From: Atriophallophorus winterbourni
Lineage: Eukaryota > Platyhelminthes > Trematoda > Plagiorchiida > Microphallidae
Assembly: GCA_013407085.1 (NCBI GenBank)
Contig: JACCGJ010020209.1
Coordinates: 62,001 to 126,000, forward strand
Direction: 5' to 3'
DNA: 64,000 nucleotides
Part shown: piece by piece, positions 35,186 through 46,410 of the stretch
Layout of the letters: every line of letters starts with the position of its first letter
How positions within the stretch are numbered: position 1 is the first letter of the stretch
The notes under the pieces: generated by a model
What the model saw: the letters and a program-made list of their open reading frames with translations, nothing else
The model's database searches: none
What the model was told of the DNA's origin: nothing
Made by a program: the position numbers and the translations under genes

Positions 35186-37380
35186 GTGAATGAATTCAAT
35201 TACAAAAAACTTACCATTCACATAGTGGAATCTCGAAACAGGAACTGGTTTATTGGAAAGAAATGTGCCGTGAGAAACTTGCAGTTGCTTTTCATGAACG
35301 ATTAGGACAAATAATCAATTTATTAGCAAAATTGTTTACAATACAAATTCTGTCAATAAAATACTCGCAAGAGAGAAACTTACTATTTTTTCCCATCAGC
35401 GTAGTAGGACTTAGTACTACTGAATTTTTTAAAAAAAATCAACATTTTAATGCTGGCAACACTCTTAAATATGATTGCTTTCATCATGCAAACGAAAGAA
35501 ATCAACACAGAAAACTTATATTTTACCGCGCTGAAATGCATGGAATTTTACTGATATGGCAATTGCACGCTTTTTGATACTACAAACACACTAAACGTAG
35601 GTTACTGTTGGCTGTGTCATGTGTCACGCTTTCAATGTACTTCCATTTTTCGATACATTCAAATCGATGTCTCAGCCATGACACTGAAATCCTATTTGTT
35701 CCACAATGCTCCATTTATGTGTCATTTGTTTTTTCGTTTGCCATATAGGCAACCAACATTTTCTCGGCTAATCTGCATTTTCTTATTTTTTTGTCCAATA
35801 AATACAACACACACTAAACAGTGCATCTTAGTCTTGCGCTCAACGTTCCTTTCAGAGTTGTTGTATGTTGCTCAAAATTGTGTTTAGATCAACTCAACGA
35901 CTGTCTGCGCTATATCATCCGCTTTATACCATCAGTGTACCTAAGGTTTTCGTTTGACTCGAACGAGCACGAGCAACATATGTCTGCATAGAATTCATAC
36001 ACAATGTAAGCCAAAAGTGTTTTTGCTGCTATTAGAAAGGCGTGTAAATTCCAACTACTATCATGAATAACGGGGAGGTAAACATCAATTTGAGTGGGAT
36101 AAGGCTGGTAAGACGAGCATGTCGAATCGCTCATGACAACACGCATGCTGCCTGAGGATCCTTATTTTATTGCCATAGATGACGAACGCGAAAGATTTAC
36201 AGAAAATAATCTTGGGGTATTTGGAATTGCATGCAAATTGATATTTGTGTACAAGACTATGTGTTCAATCCCCTCTACAGTTTTTGAGCACATGTGATTT
36301 TACTGGGCTGAGAAGCTCAACATAGTTCCACTCCGCCATTGGATTAAACCTGTTATGGGATATTCTTGGATATAAATTTAACCGAAGAAATTTATGTAAA
36401 AAGCATACCGTGACAGATTAATGCTTACCATCGAATCGCACCTCTGAGTCATCAATGTATCAGAAAATGCCTTTTTAATTATGTTCGCAATAAAATGTGA
36501 GAATCTAATAATATTGTAAATATCGAAGTATAGTTAACACAATATGCTTGTGTATCATCCTATGTTAATATGAATAAGACATTTGAACTTCGGGAAAATA
36601 ATTAGCATGTTTTTTGGAACCAGATCACATACATTTAGTATTCTGTCTATAAAATCATTTTAGTTTTGAATTGATAATTTAAAAAAAATTGTGGTCATGC
36701 CATCAGTTACTTGCGACCTACATTCATTGTTTAAATGAAATACAAGCGAATATTCAGGTATTGCAATGATTCAAATATTTGTAGTTAAAATATGAATGAT
36801 TTAAAACACCACGTGGTTGATAACATCGTGAATGGTATTATGAAAAGCGCCATTTATATATTTTGGTGTTATTTTGAAAATATAAAGCAATGATTGATGT
36901 GTATACTACATTTAAGGTAGATGATATCAAAAAGATAGAACGCCACGAACATTGACATCAGATATTGGAAGTCAACTTAAGATGCAGCTTGCTAATGTCT
37001 ATGCGTCAAATGTTCATCAAACTCTTGAAACAAGTTACTTATAGGGTACCCTTCAGCAGATAGACTTTTGTTTGATAAATTATTGCAGCGATGTTCAGAA
37101 ACACACGTTTTGTATCATTTCGTTAATCATCGGTCTAGATTTGATTTCAGCACAGATCTGTAGCGTTCATGCAAGCAGCGGTTCAGCTGGACAACAAAAA
37201 TCGTTAGCGCAACGAAAGCGTTGATCACGAAGGAAAACAAAATTGGTGATTTATCCAGCTATACGATACGTGAATGTTGATCGTATTTGATTGAATATAT
37301 GATGAGCCCTTGAGGAATAATAGGCTCGTTTTCGAATATGGCCGGTGTTAACAGCGATGCCGCATATACAAGACTTATAA
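35186..37380. other. Non-coding stretch; unrecognised open frames
   Basis: Frames of 104 (35263-35577, plus), 88 (35621-35887, plus) and 78 codons (35910-36146, minus) occur. None shows a family motif or clear splice context, so chance frames are possible. No repeats noted. Confidence 0.35.
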
Positions 37381-37400
37381 AAATCGTAAAAACTCCATAC

Positions 37401-37669
37401 TGCACTTAATGCCGTGCATTATTTTAAGTGGTATATATCGAACAGTGACATTGATAGTACTGAATTTATCAAGGGAAGCTAACAAGAATCCAGAGTTCAA
37501 CATTATACGACCGATAGGCACAGTAGTACTGTTAACTAACTTTTTCAGAAGGGTATAAATAATTGCTTCTCCATGAAAAACAAGTAACAAAGGTTGTCTT
37601 GTTCCAATAAATTTGCAAGCAAAATCTCGCATCTGGTTTCGAAATGTAACTACATATAATCGTTTCAGA
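37401..37669 (-). CDS. Candidate internal exon of an unrecognised gene
   Basis: The minus strand is open across the whole span, from a pyrimidine-containing stretch ending TTTAG (37670-37674) to a possible GTATGG donor at 37400. The frame encodes LKRLYVVTFRNQMRDFACKF, then TRQPLLLVFHGEAIIYTLL, NSTTVPIGRIMLNSGFLL and FSTINVTVRYIPLK. The composition looks protein-like, with a hydrophobic middle segment. I do not recognise the family. No flanking exon is visible, so this is tentative. The tandem duplication copied most of it (see 38070-38305). Confidence 0.35.
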
Positions 37670-38069
37670 CTAAAGCATGCCTATATATTGCTGAGCTGAA
37701 GCAAAAGAAGAATTCAATGAAATCTACATCTACGTCTAGCTTTTTTAACAACCCCATACATTTTAAGAAAAATATAATTCAAAAATCAGTTAAACGCGAT
37801 ATGAAATAATTAATTAGTATATATACATAGCTTTTCACATTGGTTAGATTAGTTCGTTAAAGCGGAAATGGGCAATATCTCAGAAATTGTCTGACAATCA
37901 ATTGGGGTCAAAATAGCACGATATGAACATACCTTTTCTCCTATTTTCCGTTTCATCTGAAAAGTTCGAGAGGAGCGGTTTTAACAACCGAGAATTTCAA
38001 TTAGTAAATTTCCATCAAACCTCGTGATTTGGCTAAGAACATTAATTTAAAAAAAATTAAAAAAATATA
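37434..38069. repeat. Tandem duplication, unit 1 (636 bp)
   Basis: The sequence from TATATCGAACAGTGACATTG recurs 636 bp later at 38070 with very few substitutions. The joint lies in an A/T run (AAAAAAAATTAAAAAAATAT, 38048-38067). High identity implies a recent event. Confidence 0.9.
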
Positions 38070-38305
38070 TATATCGAACAGTGACATTGATAGTACTGAA
38101 TTCATCAAGGAAAGCTAACGAGAATCCAGAGTTCAACATTATACGACCGATAGGCACAGTAGTACTGTTAACTAACTTTTTCAGAAGGGTATAATTAATT
38201 GCTTCTCCATGAAAAACAAGTAACAAAGGTTGTCTTGTTCCAATAAATTTGCAAGCAAAATCTCGCATCTGGTTTCGAAATGTAACTACATATAATCGTT
38301 TCAGA
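38070..38305 (-). pseudogene. Duplicated copy of the candidate exon, cut at its 3' side
   Basis: This copy keeps the acceptor side and the open frame (MRDFACKFIGTRQ, GEAINYTLLKKLV, IMLNSGFSLAFLD) with about four amino-acid changes. At the duplication joint the frame runs into the A/T-rich junction and ends as VRYIYFFNFF and a stop. It therefore lacks the putative donor. Confidence 0.35.
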
Positions 38306-38688
38306 CTAAAGCATGCCTATATATTGCTGAGCTGAAGCAAAAAAAAAAGAATTCAATGAAATCTACATCTAAGTCTAGCTTTTTTAACAACCCCATACAT
38401 TTTAAGAAAAATATAATTCAAAAATCAGTTAAACGCGATATGAAATATTTATTTAGTATATATACATAGCTTTTCATATTGGTTAGATTAGTTCGTAAAT
38501 GCGAAAATGAGCAATATCTCAGAAATTGTCTGACAATCAATTGGGGTCAAAATAGCACGATATGAACATACCTTTTTTACTATTTTCCGTTTTATCTGAA
38601 AAGTTCGAGAGGAGCGGTTTTAACAACCGAGAATTTCAATTAGTAAATTTCCATCAAACCTCGTGATTTGGCTAAGAACATTAATTAA
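38070..38688. repeat. Tandem duplication, unit 2
   Basis: Second copy of 37434-38055, ending where GGCTAAGAACATTAATTAAA diverges at about 38688. It differs by a longer A run near 38341 and scattered substitutions. Confidence 0.9.
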
Positions 38689-39197
38689 AAATCTCATACC
38701 ATCAATTTGTGGATTTGCTTTTAATTACAAATTTCACAATATTTTTTTTATATTTAGCTATAACCATTCACAAATCAAAAGATATTTTTCTAAATGCATT
38801 ATGTTGCTGTTATCCGTGCTTTCGGACTACACAGACGGTATACGGATCATCGGCGAATCATTTCACGTGGTATAACAGAAAATCCTGTCTTCAAATTCGG
38901 TTCAGTGGATAAAGCCAATGCAACTTGTTCTTGATTGGTTGGCTTATAGTGAAACTTTGATTAAGCATATAAGTATCGTGTTTCGTGTTATGAACCGCAA
39001 TCAACAATTTATTCCATGTACAAAATTATTTAGAAACTTACCGCCTGATAGCTCATGGCTTGGGCCTGAAATTCTAGCTGAGAACAAAAACAAAAATTGA
39101 ATTGTAATTAATACACTTTTGTTCTATAGATTATTCTCTATTTACAAAAACATTCGATGTGTCGTACATATGAAAACATGTTAATGAAAAAACAATT
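38689..39197. other. Non-coding stretch, unrecognised frames
   Basis: Overlapping plus-strand frames (38663-38912) have no motif. Nothing else seen. Confidence 0.4.
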
Positions 39198-41245
39198 TGT
39201 TGTTGTTGGTCTACTTCGGTCGATGTCGACCATGGATCTATATCAAAGTCGCATGAATATTCAATTTTCCACAGCTTTTTAAATGAATAAACATTATGAT
39301 TCGGGAGAAACAATCTTTCCTTCATTGTTCGCAACGTAAGACCAAACTCGGTCGATCGACGTCCGTTGCACGCTGGCGTCGTGATCTGCGTTTATCTATA
39401 AAGAGATATTCCTCCATAGTCTGCAGACGACACTTTGCATAATGCCTCAACGTGTTAGCGGTTAGGAGCAAGTTATATTTAGATTGCGGGGTCAATTCCA
39501 AAAGCGTTGTATCACAAGTGTTTTTCGCCCAATGTCCCACTTATTGTTTGCAATGTATCATAGAGTAGATCTTTCGGAATAGGACAATTTTCCATCCTGT
39601 AGACATAGACAAGCCACCGCAGATGTGCATGGATGTGCAATCGTCCAGAATTTTTGTGCTATGCGGCTAACATCGTGCAAAATTGATCAGCCAACTGTAG
39701 TGGGCTTTATGCCTAAACAGGCTGGAGACTCACTGCAGTTTATATTTCTATGTGTATTCCACCCTCATATCTGTGTAGGACTGGGCAACATGACAGAATC
39801 GTAGCCCACGTGCATTCTCTGACTGTACGGCACTTTGCTTGGATCAGGCTTGCGATTTCATACCATCTTTGTTTTCACAGTCAACTTGCGGTTTCCTCAA
39901 ACACAAGTGCTCAATCGGGAAAAAAGGATAGCTGCTCTGCCAATCAGCTTATCAATATCCATGTCTAGTTATTCGCAATGGTTGAACACATATAGGTGAA
40001 ATGATGTACTGATTCAAGCTAACAGTTGAAAACAGTTATTATTGGAGGCGATACAAGCTCGTGACAGAAGAATGTCGTCTTTCTAAAGCTGATTGTAACC
40101 CAAGGTCTTTTCATACTGATGTAATCAGTCCACTGGAGTTGCTCTTGGGAGTGAGCAATAATATGTGCATTCTCGGCATACATCAAATCCCGGATTAGCA
40201 CATTCCGTGTCATGACTTGTGCTCTCAAGCAGGTAAGTTTAGAACGCTTGCCATTCTTCCGTGAGCGTAGGTGAATTCCTTCTGTTTTGGTCTCAAAGTC
40301 GTTATTCCGAAGCAGTGTGGGAGCCGGAACATAGAGTTATCTAACGCCTTGGCCAATTTTAAAGGTTTATGAAGTAAAACCGTTAAATTAAACAGAGTTA
40401 TTTATGATAGAATGGAAGGAAAAACGAGCTTTACAAGTGATGGGAGATAGCCTAACAAATCAAGCATTTTGCAAAGAACGTGTCCGCAAACGTAATGAAA
40501 TGCCATCGTCATATCAACGAAAACAGTGAATAATGGAATACGCTCTCCCCAACATTTTCTCGAAGTTGTCCCTCAGAGAAGATCATTTCAACGATTGATC
40601 TTACCCTTCGGATGCCAATTTTAGATTCGCAGTAAGCTTCATCTCTGCTAGTAATTTGATCAGATCTGTAATACTTTAGCAAACCATTTGTCAACACATT
40701 CAGGAGTGAGATTTATCTTTAATCTGTGCGATTGCCTTAATAACCCTTATTCTTAAATATCGTGTTGATTTTCGTGATTCACCTCTTTTGTGGAACACTC
40801 TCCTCCTAAAAGCAGGAAAAAAGCGAATTGTAAAGAGATTGCTCTACAGCATTTGTTGATCTCTGGTGGAATTCCGTGTCACCAGAGGCCTTTCTATTCG
40901 CTAAGTGAAAGATTGTCATAGAAAGCCATATAAAGGATCGAGAGTATCTAGATTGTAAATGGTTGTCAGCATCTTAACATTTTTACGTACATGCTCTTAA
41001 AACGTATTTTCGATATAGTACAGAAAAAAGAAGTGCTTTACGTATATTTCCATCTGCTGAGTATTATTGACAATCCCGTTACCAGTTACACACTTAATGG
41101 GAGCCGTTTTAATTTGCTTAGACGAATGGCTCTGTTGATTCCATCCTAGATACCGTGAACGTTTTCCGTTTCAGAAGCTTTTTGGTTATTAATGCTTATT
41201 TCAGTGCAGTAGAAATTTGCACATCTACATGAAGTCAGGGTGTCC
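39198..41245 (-). mobile_element. RTE-type element, 5'-truncated and strongly decayed
   Basis: The minus-strand 3' end at 39198 has the tail CCAACAACAACA, matching the 3' end of the full-length copy with one more CAA. Homology to 3849-5930 of that copy runs to about 41245, with many indels and substitutions. Recognisable words are GGAATTCCGTGTCACCAGAG (40870), CACTTAATGGGAGCCGTTTT (41090) and TCAACGATTGATCTTACCCT (40590). The longest remaining frames are 62-73 codons. This is the oldest RTE copy here; its 5' truncation is typical of target-primed insertion. Confidence 0.75.
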
Positions 41246-42203
41246 TTATACATAGCGTTTATTTGTAAGTGTTTTATTTGTTAAGTTATTGAAACAAATT
41301 TCGTAATTATTAATACGTATAGACACGTCTTAGAATAATTAATGATCTACATGTAATATGTATCCTCGAAAATTATATCCTAATATATATTTTTGACCGC
41401 AAATTCATTTTATTTCGAAATAGACATGATTCTGACATACGTTGCCTCATTATTGAAACCGACTTGCTAGCGTAAATATGGTTCACTAGCTCAACGTAGA
41501 ATTTGTTTCTCATAATTAAAGTGATCATTTTATAAGTCATCTATCATGCAATTAACGGTGATTATTTCGTATTTGGGTTTTTCCAAAATGGAAAGCGTCC
41601 ATTTAAGGCCTCGGCTTACAAATGGCATTCATGGTGCAAATTCATTGAGGAAAAGGATCAACTGCATTTCGCATTCAAACACCTTAACAAAAATGCCTAT
41701 CACAATGAAATTTGAGAACTTGAATTCCCGATTGAGAACAACGGATTTATTCACCACCACTTACAATATGTATGAAACTCACTTATCTTAAATTGTCGCC
41801 ACAAATAGGATACATGCATACGGACTTATTTATTTATTTATTGTTATTTTATTTATTATTTATTTATACGGAAATTTTTACAATGATGAATAAAATACCT
41901 ATTTTTTCTCCTCCTGATACTGTTAATCGAGAATAAACATATTGAGAATTTAGGCGATAATCGAAATGTAAACATAAATAGCGTTACATTGACTAGTGTA
42001 TATAAGTATATACTTATACAGTAATATTAATTCAACATTAATAAAATCACTACAATATTCAAGAGCTTGACTAGCGGTTTGTAAATATCTATAAGATGAC
42101 AACTCACCCAAATGTAGGGTAACTGAATAGTAAAAACGGCGTTATTTATTTTCAATTATAAATAATTTATTATTTTTCAGAATTGATGATATATATCATG
42201 ATT
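41246..42203. other. Non-coding stretch with (TTTA)n tract
   Basis: An imperfect TTTA repeat lies at 41826-41868. An 81-codon frame at 41546-41791 (plus) has no motif. Confidence 0.45.
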
Positions 42204-42205
42204 CA

Positions 42206-42276
<71 letters not shown>
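42204..42276. repeat. (TA)n microsatellite left of the pogo-type element
   Basis: Two TA runs separated by CTATATATAATA. The transposon end sits directly against it. Confidence 0.9.
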
Positions 42277-42278
<2 letters not shown>

Positions 42279-43424
42279 CTCAAATCTCCGTACTATGCCA
42301 CCTGTCGGGACCGAGCAAGAGTGGCATAGTAACGAGGGTTTGTATAAACGGCTTTATTTTCTAAAGTCCCTCATTTATTTGCTTAATCGATCAGTCAAAA
42401 TGACTCAAAAATCGTCGTCTGACGCATCTTCTTCTGGCGGATCTCGTTAAGCTCGTTGTCTAGCCGATCACAAGCTTGCATCACACCGAGCTTCCCGCTT
42501 GTCTGCTGCATGAACTTTCGGACAGTGATCCAACCACGCTGAGCTTTCTCGAACAGAACGATTTTCTCCTCGACAATCAATTTCTCTTCGCTTTTCACCG
42601 GCTGCACATTGTACAGCATCTCAGCAATCTCCTCCAACGTGAATGACCCGTCAGTCGCTAGTCGTTCGTCGGCTTTGAAAACGTCAGGCACCTGGATCTC
42701 CCCGTTCTCGTACATCTTTTACTCGGCAGGCAGATCTTGAGCACTTCGCATCCTGACTCTCAGTTCCGATTTCTTCTTTGATAAACTCGGGTCTCGCGAA
42801 ACAGTTCCTGATTGTCGACCTGCTGACATGCTCCCAAGCATACGAGGTGACGTGTCGAGCGTCGAGCAGCGTGAACTTGAACTCCTTTACGCAATCGTCT
42901 ATGGTCTCTAGACAGCGGCATAGCAGCAGCTTCTCGTGGTGGCGCTTGAAGTTCTCTATGATTATCTGATCTATTGGTTGCGAATTGGCTGTCGTGTTGG
43001 GTGGAAAGAAGACCTGTTGAATGTTGTTCAACTGGAGCTCGGGAGTGTGATCATAGAAGTTATAGAGACAGAACAGTACTCCGCGTCCCTGCTGGCCAAG
43101 TCGTCCTTCTCACGCACGCAACATCTCCTCGAAAATCTCCGCTGTCATTCACGCCCTCGAGTTGTCCTTGTACGTGATTGAGATCTCCTTCTTCTTAAAG
43201 AAACGGGGTCTCTTGGAATTGCTGATCACTAAAAGGGAAAAATTCTCACCGGCTTTCATGTTTGGCTTAAACAGGGGTGTAATCCCTTGCTGGCTTCTCT
43301 TTCCTTCAGTACGCCGGTCTTCCCTGAAAGCCATGGTCTTGTTCGGAAGGAGTTGCCACATGAGTCCAGTCTCGTCCAGGTTGAAGACATCATAGTATCG
43401 AGGTGGCATAGTACGGAGATTTGA

Positions 43425-43427
<3 letters not shown>
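42277..43427 (-). mobile_element. pogo/Tigger-type DNA transposon, internally deleted
   Basis: The ends 42277-42301 and 43403-43427 are perfect 25-bp inverted repeats (TACTCAAATCTCCG and onward). The element lies within a TA tract, as expected for TA-targeting Tc1/mariner-superfamily transposons. TA flanking CTCAAATC would be the target duplication. At the left end an inner inverted repeat (CCGTACTATGCCAC, 42289-42302, with GTGGCATAGTAACG, 42321-42334) resembles Tigger subterminal repeats. Only the catalytic and C-terminal parts of the transposase remain, so the element is non-autonomous. Confidence 0.8.
42395..43409 (-). pseudogene. pogo/Tigger transposase, DDE and C-terminal parts
   Basis: The piece 43409-43149 begins inside the inverted repeat with MPPRYYDVFNLDETGL (first catalytic Asp) and continues with FREDRRTEGKRSQQGITPLF and LLVISNSKRPRFF. 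The second Asp block is lost in frameshifts near 43030-43150. The piece 43031-42684 has VFFPPNTTANSQPIDQIIIE (third Asp) and FKRHHEKLLLCRC. The piece 42715-42395 has FTLEEIAEMLYNVQP and ends DDDF-like in another frame. The N-terminal helix-turn-helix DNA-binding part is missing. In Tigger-type transposases these Asp residues cut and join DNA. Confidence 0.8.

Positions 43428-43484
<57 letters not shown>
43428..43484. repeat. (TA)n microsatellite right of the pogo-type element
   Basis: Pure TA run, probably one tract with the left one before insertion. Confidence 0.9.
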
Positions 43485-43488
<4 letters not shown>

Positions 43489-43999
43489 TTTTATGAAATA
43501 ATTGGAACTTTTTGAAATTCCTGTATACGAATAAAACCAAGTTGTTGTCTTTTTCTTGGAGAATAATTTATTATTTCGAACGTTCTCGATCTGCTGGTTA
43601 GGAGAACTATTTCTGACACAAGTGTTTATTTTAAAGTCAGATGTGTTTGACAAGCTTATTTGGCATATTGTCTGCAAATTAACTGACTATGAACGATAGC
43701 AAAGGTAGATTTTATTTTTACTTCACCGAAAAAGCAGTCAACGTGATGCGATGCATTCATGCAAAATAATATAATTGGTAATGAAATCCTGGATTCCGAT
43801 TATATGGAAAACTTTAAAGCATTTAATGTAGGTTCCTTAACAAGTTTGCTCTCGATATTTTACTTAGGCCGTTCATTGTCGCTGATGTTTAAAATTTGTG
43901 TTAGTTTATTATAGAATACACTGACTAAAACCGTTGTTACCGCTTTAAGCCACCTGTCGTGTATTCGAATCGACTTTACGTGACTGTACAGGACGGTAT
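43485..43999. other. Non-coding stretch, nothing recognised
   Basis: The minus-strand frame across the TA tract (43390-43677) is an artefact of the microsatellite. Confidence 0.5.
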
Positions 44000-44142
44000 A
44001 TTTACGATGCAATGCTTCAATCCAGCATTTGGTAAGTCATAAATTACAAACAAACGGTTTATGACGTACACCTTAATACGTTATGCCTAATATGAAGCTA
44101 TTTGCATCCTCCAATCATAAATTCTTTGAATAAATCTTGAAA
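44000..44142 (+). mobile_element. 3' end fragment of a CR1-type element
   Basis: AATATGAAGCTATTTGCATC then CAATCATAAATTCTTTGAAT and AAATCTTGAAACG resemble the 3' UTR and tail of element II (GTGAAGCTATGTGC, ACCATAAATTCTTGAATC). It is a strongly 5'-truncated insertion; its left limit is uncertain. Confidence 0.55.
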
Positions 44143-45094
44143 CGTCACTCATATTTCAGATTCCATGAGAATTTTAAGTTGTATATCAAAGTAGATGCAA
44201 AAATTAATGTTTTTTTTCAGAAGTCACTATTACCAAAAACCTTACATTGATATCAAAGAATGGATGCAAAAAATTTCAAAACCGATCGTTTTTGAAATGG
44301 ATGCAAACATCGTTTTTTGGAACATTGTTTATGTCCAAAAATCAAGCAGAATCAAAATGTCGAAAATAATATGCAGCTAGCTAAAAATGTTACCAGGAAC
44401 TTACTTTCACTGCCGTCCATTTTGAATGTAACTGAATTTTAGAAAACATACGGTTGGAAACATAAGAATACTCTTTTTATATTGTGTTTTGCCAAATAGG
44501 TGATGCATTCTATAACTGCAAATACATTCAGGCAATCGTTTAATATGAACTGCTGTGAAAATCACAGTGGTGAATGCAGCAACTCAAAAAACACTTTTCT
44601 GAACATCAAGTTAAATAACCCTAATTAAACGGCCTCAATTCCTAGGAACACCTCACATGCTGAACATGAACTACAGAAATACTCGCCTCACAACTCACTC
44701 CTGTATACAAGAATGAAACACTAGCTATACCCGCGAGAGAAAATGTTTCTACGCGATGGCAACAAATAATGTGCAAAATTGTAAATATATAATTTTCGCA
44801 GACATGTGAACTTCGAAGCTATCATGTAGATCCATATTTGTACGTGCAAAACAGAAAACAACAATTGGCCAACCTCTTAACGGATCTGAAATTCGCACAT
44901 ACAAAAATTCCAGCGAATAATATAATTCAGAATTGAGCTGTTCGCATGCAAATGAGAAACTTTGTTCATGATCAATGACTTGACTACATTGATATAAATG
45001 CGGGTACATGAAATTTAACTAGTATGTCGTGTAATCCTCTTCCACCAGTTGCTCACAAACAAAACAGGTTTACCGCCCCGCTATTATTTCAACG
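44143..45094. other. Non-coding stretch, unrecognised frames
   Basis: Frames of 61 codons (44195-44380, plus) and 86 codons (44749-45009, minus) carry no motif known to me. Confidence 0.4.
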
Positions 45095-45200
45095 CAAAGC
45101 ATATCATATTTGTACTGTCCTTACCTGGTGATAATAAGTAGCACGAAATACATGGTTGTGTGTGTGATGACAATGAAGGCAAATACGGATTTTTGTTCAC
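45095..45200 (+). repeat. Copy of the hammerhead-bearing repeat
   Basis: TTTGTACTGTCCTTACCTGG, ATACATGGTTGTGTGTGTGA and TGACAATGAAGGCAAATACG follow the family order on the plus strand. Confidence 0.6.
45118..45160 (+). ncRNA. Hammerhead ribozyme relic
   Basis: CTTAC-CTGGTGA, then TAATAAGTAGCAC, GAAAT, ACATGGTTGTGTG. GAAA is kept and CUGANGA has one change (A6 to G). Helix II is weak and the NUH triplet is unclear, so activity is unlikely. Confidence 0.4.
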
Positions 45201-45240
45201 GATATTTGCTGCCTGTTTAACAATCTCAGATAAACGGAAC

Positions 45241-45274
<34 letters not shown>
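45241..45274. repeat. (TA)n microsatellite
   Basis: TA run 40 bp after the hammerhead repeat copy. Confidence 0.9.
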
Positions 45275-46045
45275 GCACACAACACATGTAAATGTTGTTT
45301 GTTGTAACGAACCCAAACATTGTTAAAGAAAACACTTTAAACACGTTCATAATCGTAAGGCACGATTTTATCATCGTTTGCGAGATTAAATTATGCTTTT
45401 GTTTCAAATTTAGTAATGTTTATTGACAATTGAAATTTCAATCATTTAAGTTGAACTACTGGTTTATCAACATTGGTTAATCAGTGCATATATTTACTTC
45501 AATGTGATACCAATGAAATGTGTGGTCAACTTACCGTCAAATGCTGACTTATCTTCTGGAAACAGATCATTTAGAATTGGGAAGAGGGGAATTTTCAGTT
45601 GTTTAAAATTGTAATGTTTTATTTCATTTGTACTTTTTTAAAATTCGTCAGACGTACCTTCTAGAAATTTTGGTTCTGCAATAGGATAAGTAAGATAAAT
45701 AACAACGAGAAATAATTGATAACACTTTGGCACACGAAACAAATATTCTGACAGCTTGAACTCATGAATTACAAAAATAATGTCAGATTACGAATTTAGC
45801 ACCTATTTAACTAACAAAATATTTAAATGAGAAAATCATATTCATCAGATAGATTTTAATTTGGCGGATATAATCGACAATTTTATAACTTATCACAAAA
45901 TATATTTTACCGATTTTAAGTTGCCATTTAACGTATAATAATAGTAAAAATCACAAAAAAATTGAATCAATATCAATTGATTATTGATTGCATATATATA
46001 TCATAATCAGGCTATTTTGTTTACCGTCGTTGTTGTAGACAAAAC
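45275..46045. other. Non-coding stretch, nothing recognised
   Basis: AT-rich; no frames or repeats of note. Confidence 0.5.
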
Positions 46046-46057
46046 ATACACACACAT

Positions 46058-46101
<44 letters not shown>
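46046..46101. repeat. (CA)n(TA)n microsatellite
   Basis: ACACAC run passing into a TATATA run. Confidence 0.9.
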
Positions 46102-46226
46102 CGTGAAATCCACGGAGAATTTAACGGTGCTCAAGTTTTCCAGTTTCACAGCTGACCTCTATTTGTTAGTTCTTCGTTTCGCTGGTGCGAAATAAATTAC
46201 ATACTGCATTTCGGTTGGTTTCTTGT

Positions 46227-46228
<2 letters not shown>

Positions 46229-46268
<40 letters not shown>
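46229..46268. repeat. (TA)n microsatellite
   Basis: TA run that directly adjoins the hammerhead repeat copy at 46269. Confidence 0.9.
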
Positions 46269-46270
<2 letters not shown>

Positions 46271-46410
46271 GTGTGTGTGATGACGATGAAAAACGGACTA
46301 ATTTTCAACCGCATGCGGATCCTGATCCGACTGTCCCTACCTGATGAGCGCAAACATCATGAAACCGGTCGTGGGGTGTGTGTAATGTAAATGCATTCAA
46401 ATGAGCTTTT
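46269..46410 (+). repeat. Copy of the hammerhead-bearing repeat with best-preserved core
   Basis: It starts with the end of a preceding unit (TGTGTGTGTGATGACGATGA), then AACCGCATGCGGATCCTGAT, the core, and TGTGTGTAATGTAAATGCAT. The CGGATCCTGATCCG segment (46317-46330) can itself fold as a short hairpin. Confidence 0.7.
46335..46376 (+). ncRNA. Hammerhead ribozyme, all core bases present
   Basis: Helix I 5' strand CCCTAC (46335-46340) is followed by CTGATGA (46341-46347), a 13-nt helix II region GCGCAAACATCAT (46348-46360), GAAA (46361-46364), ACC/GGT as helix III (46364-46369), C as the cleavage base (46370; triplet GUC) and GTGGGG (46371-46376). Helix I gives six pairs with one G-U. Helix II is weakened by substitutions in its 3' strand. 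Helix III is the palindrome ACCGGU without loop, which favours dimer (double-hammerhead) folding. Motif match is seen; activity is an inference. Confidence 0.7.

Noticed and set aside
36110..36170. Possible further copy of the ribozyme repeat (ACGAGCATGTCGAATCGCTC)
   Set aside because: Only short words resemble the family and the core is absent.
43390..43677. Frame encoding a run of Ile-Tyr
   Set aside because: Produced by reading the (TA)n tract. The same applies to frames at 46159-46353 and 47427-47624.
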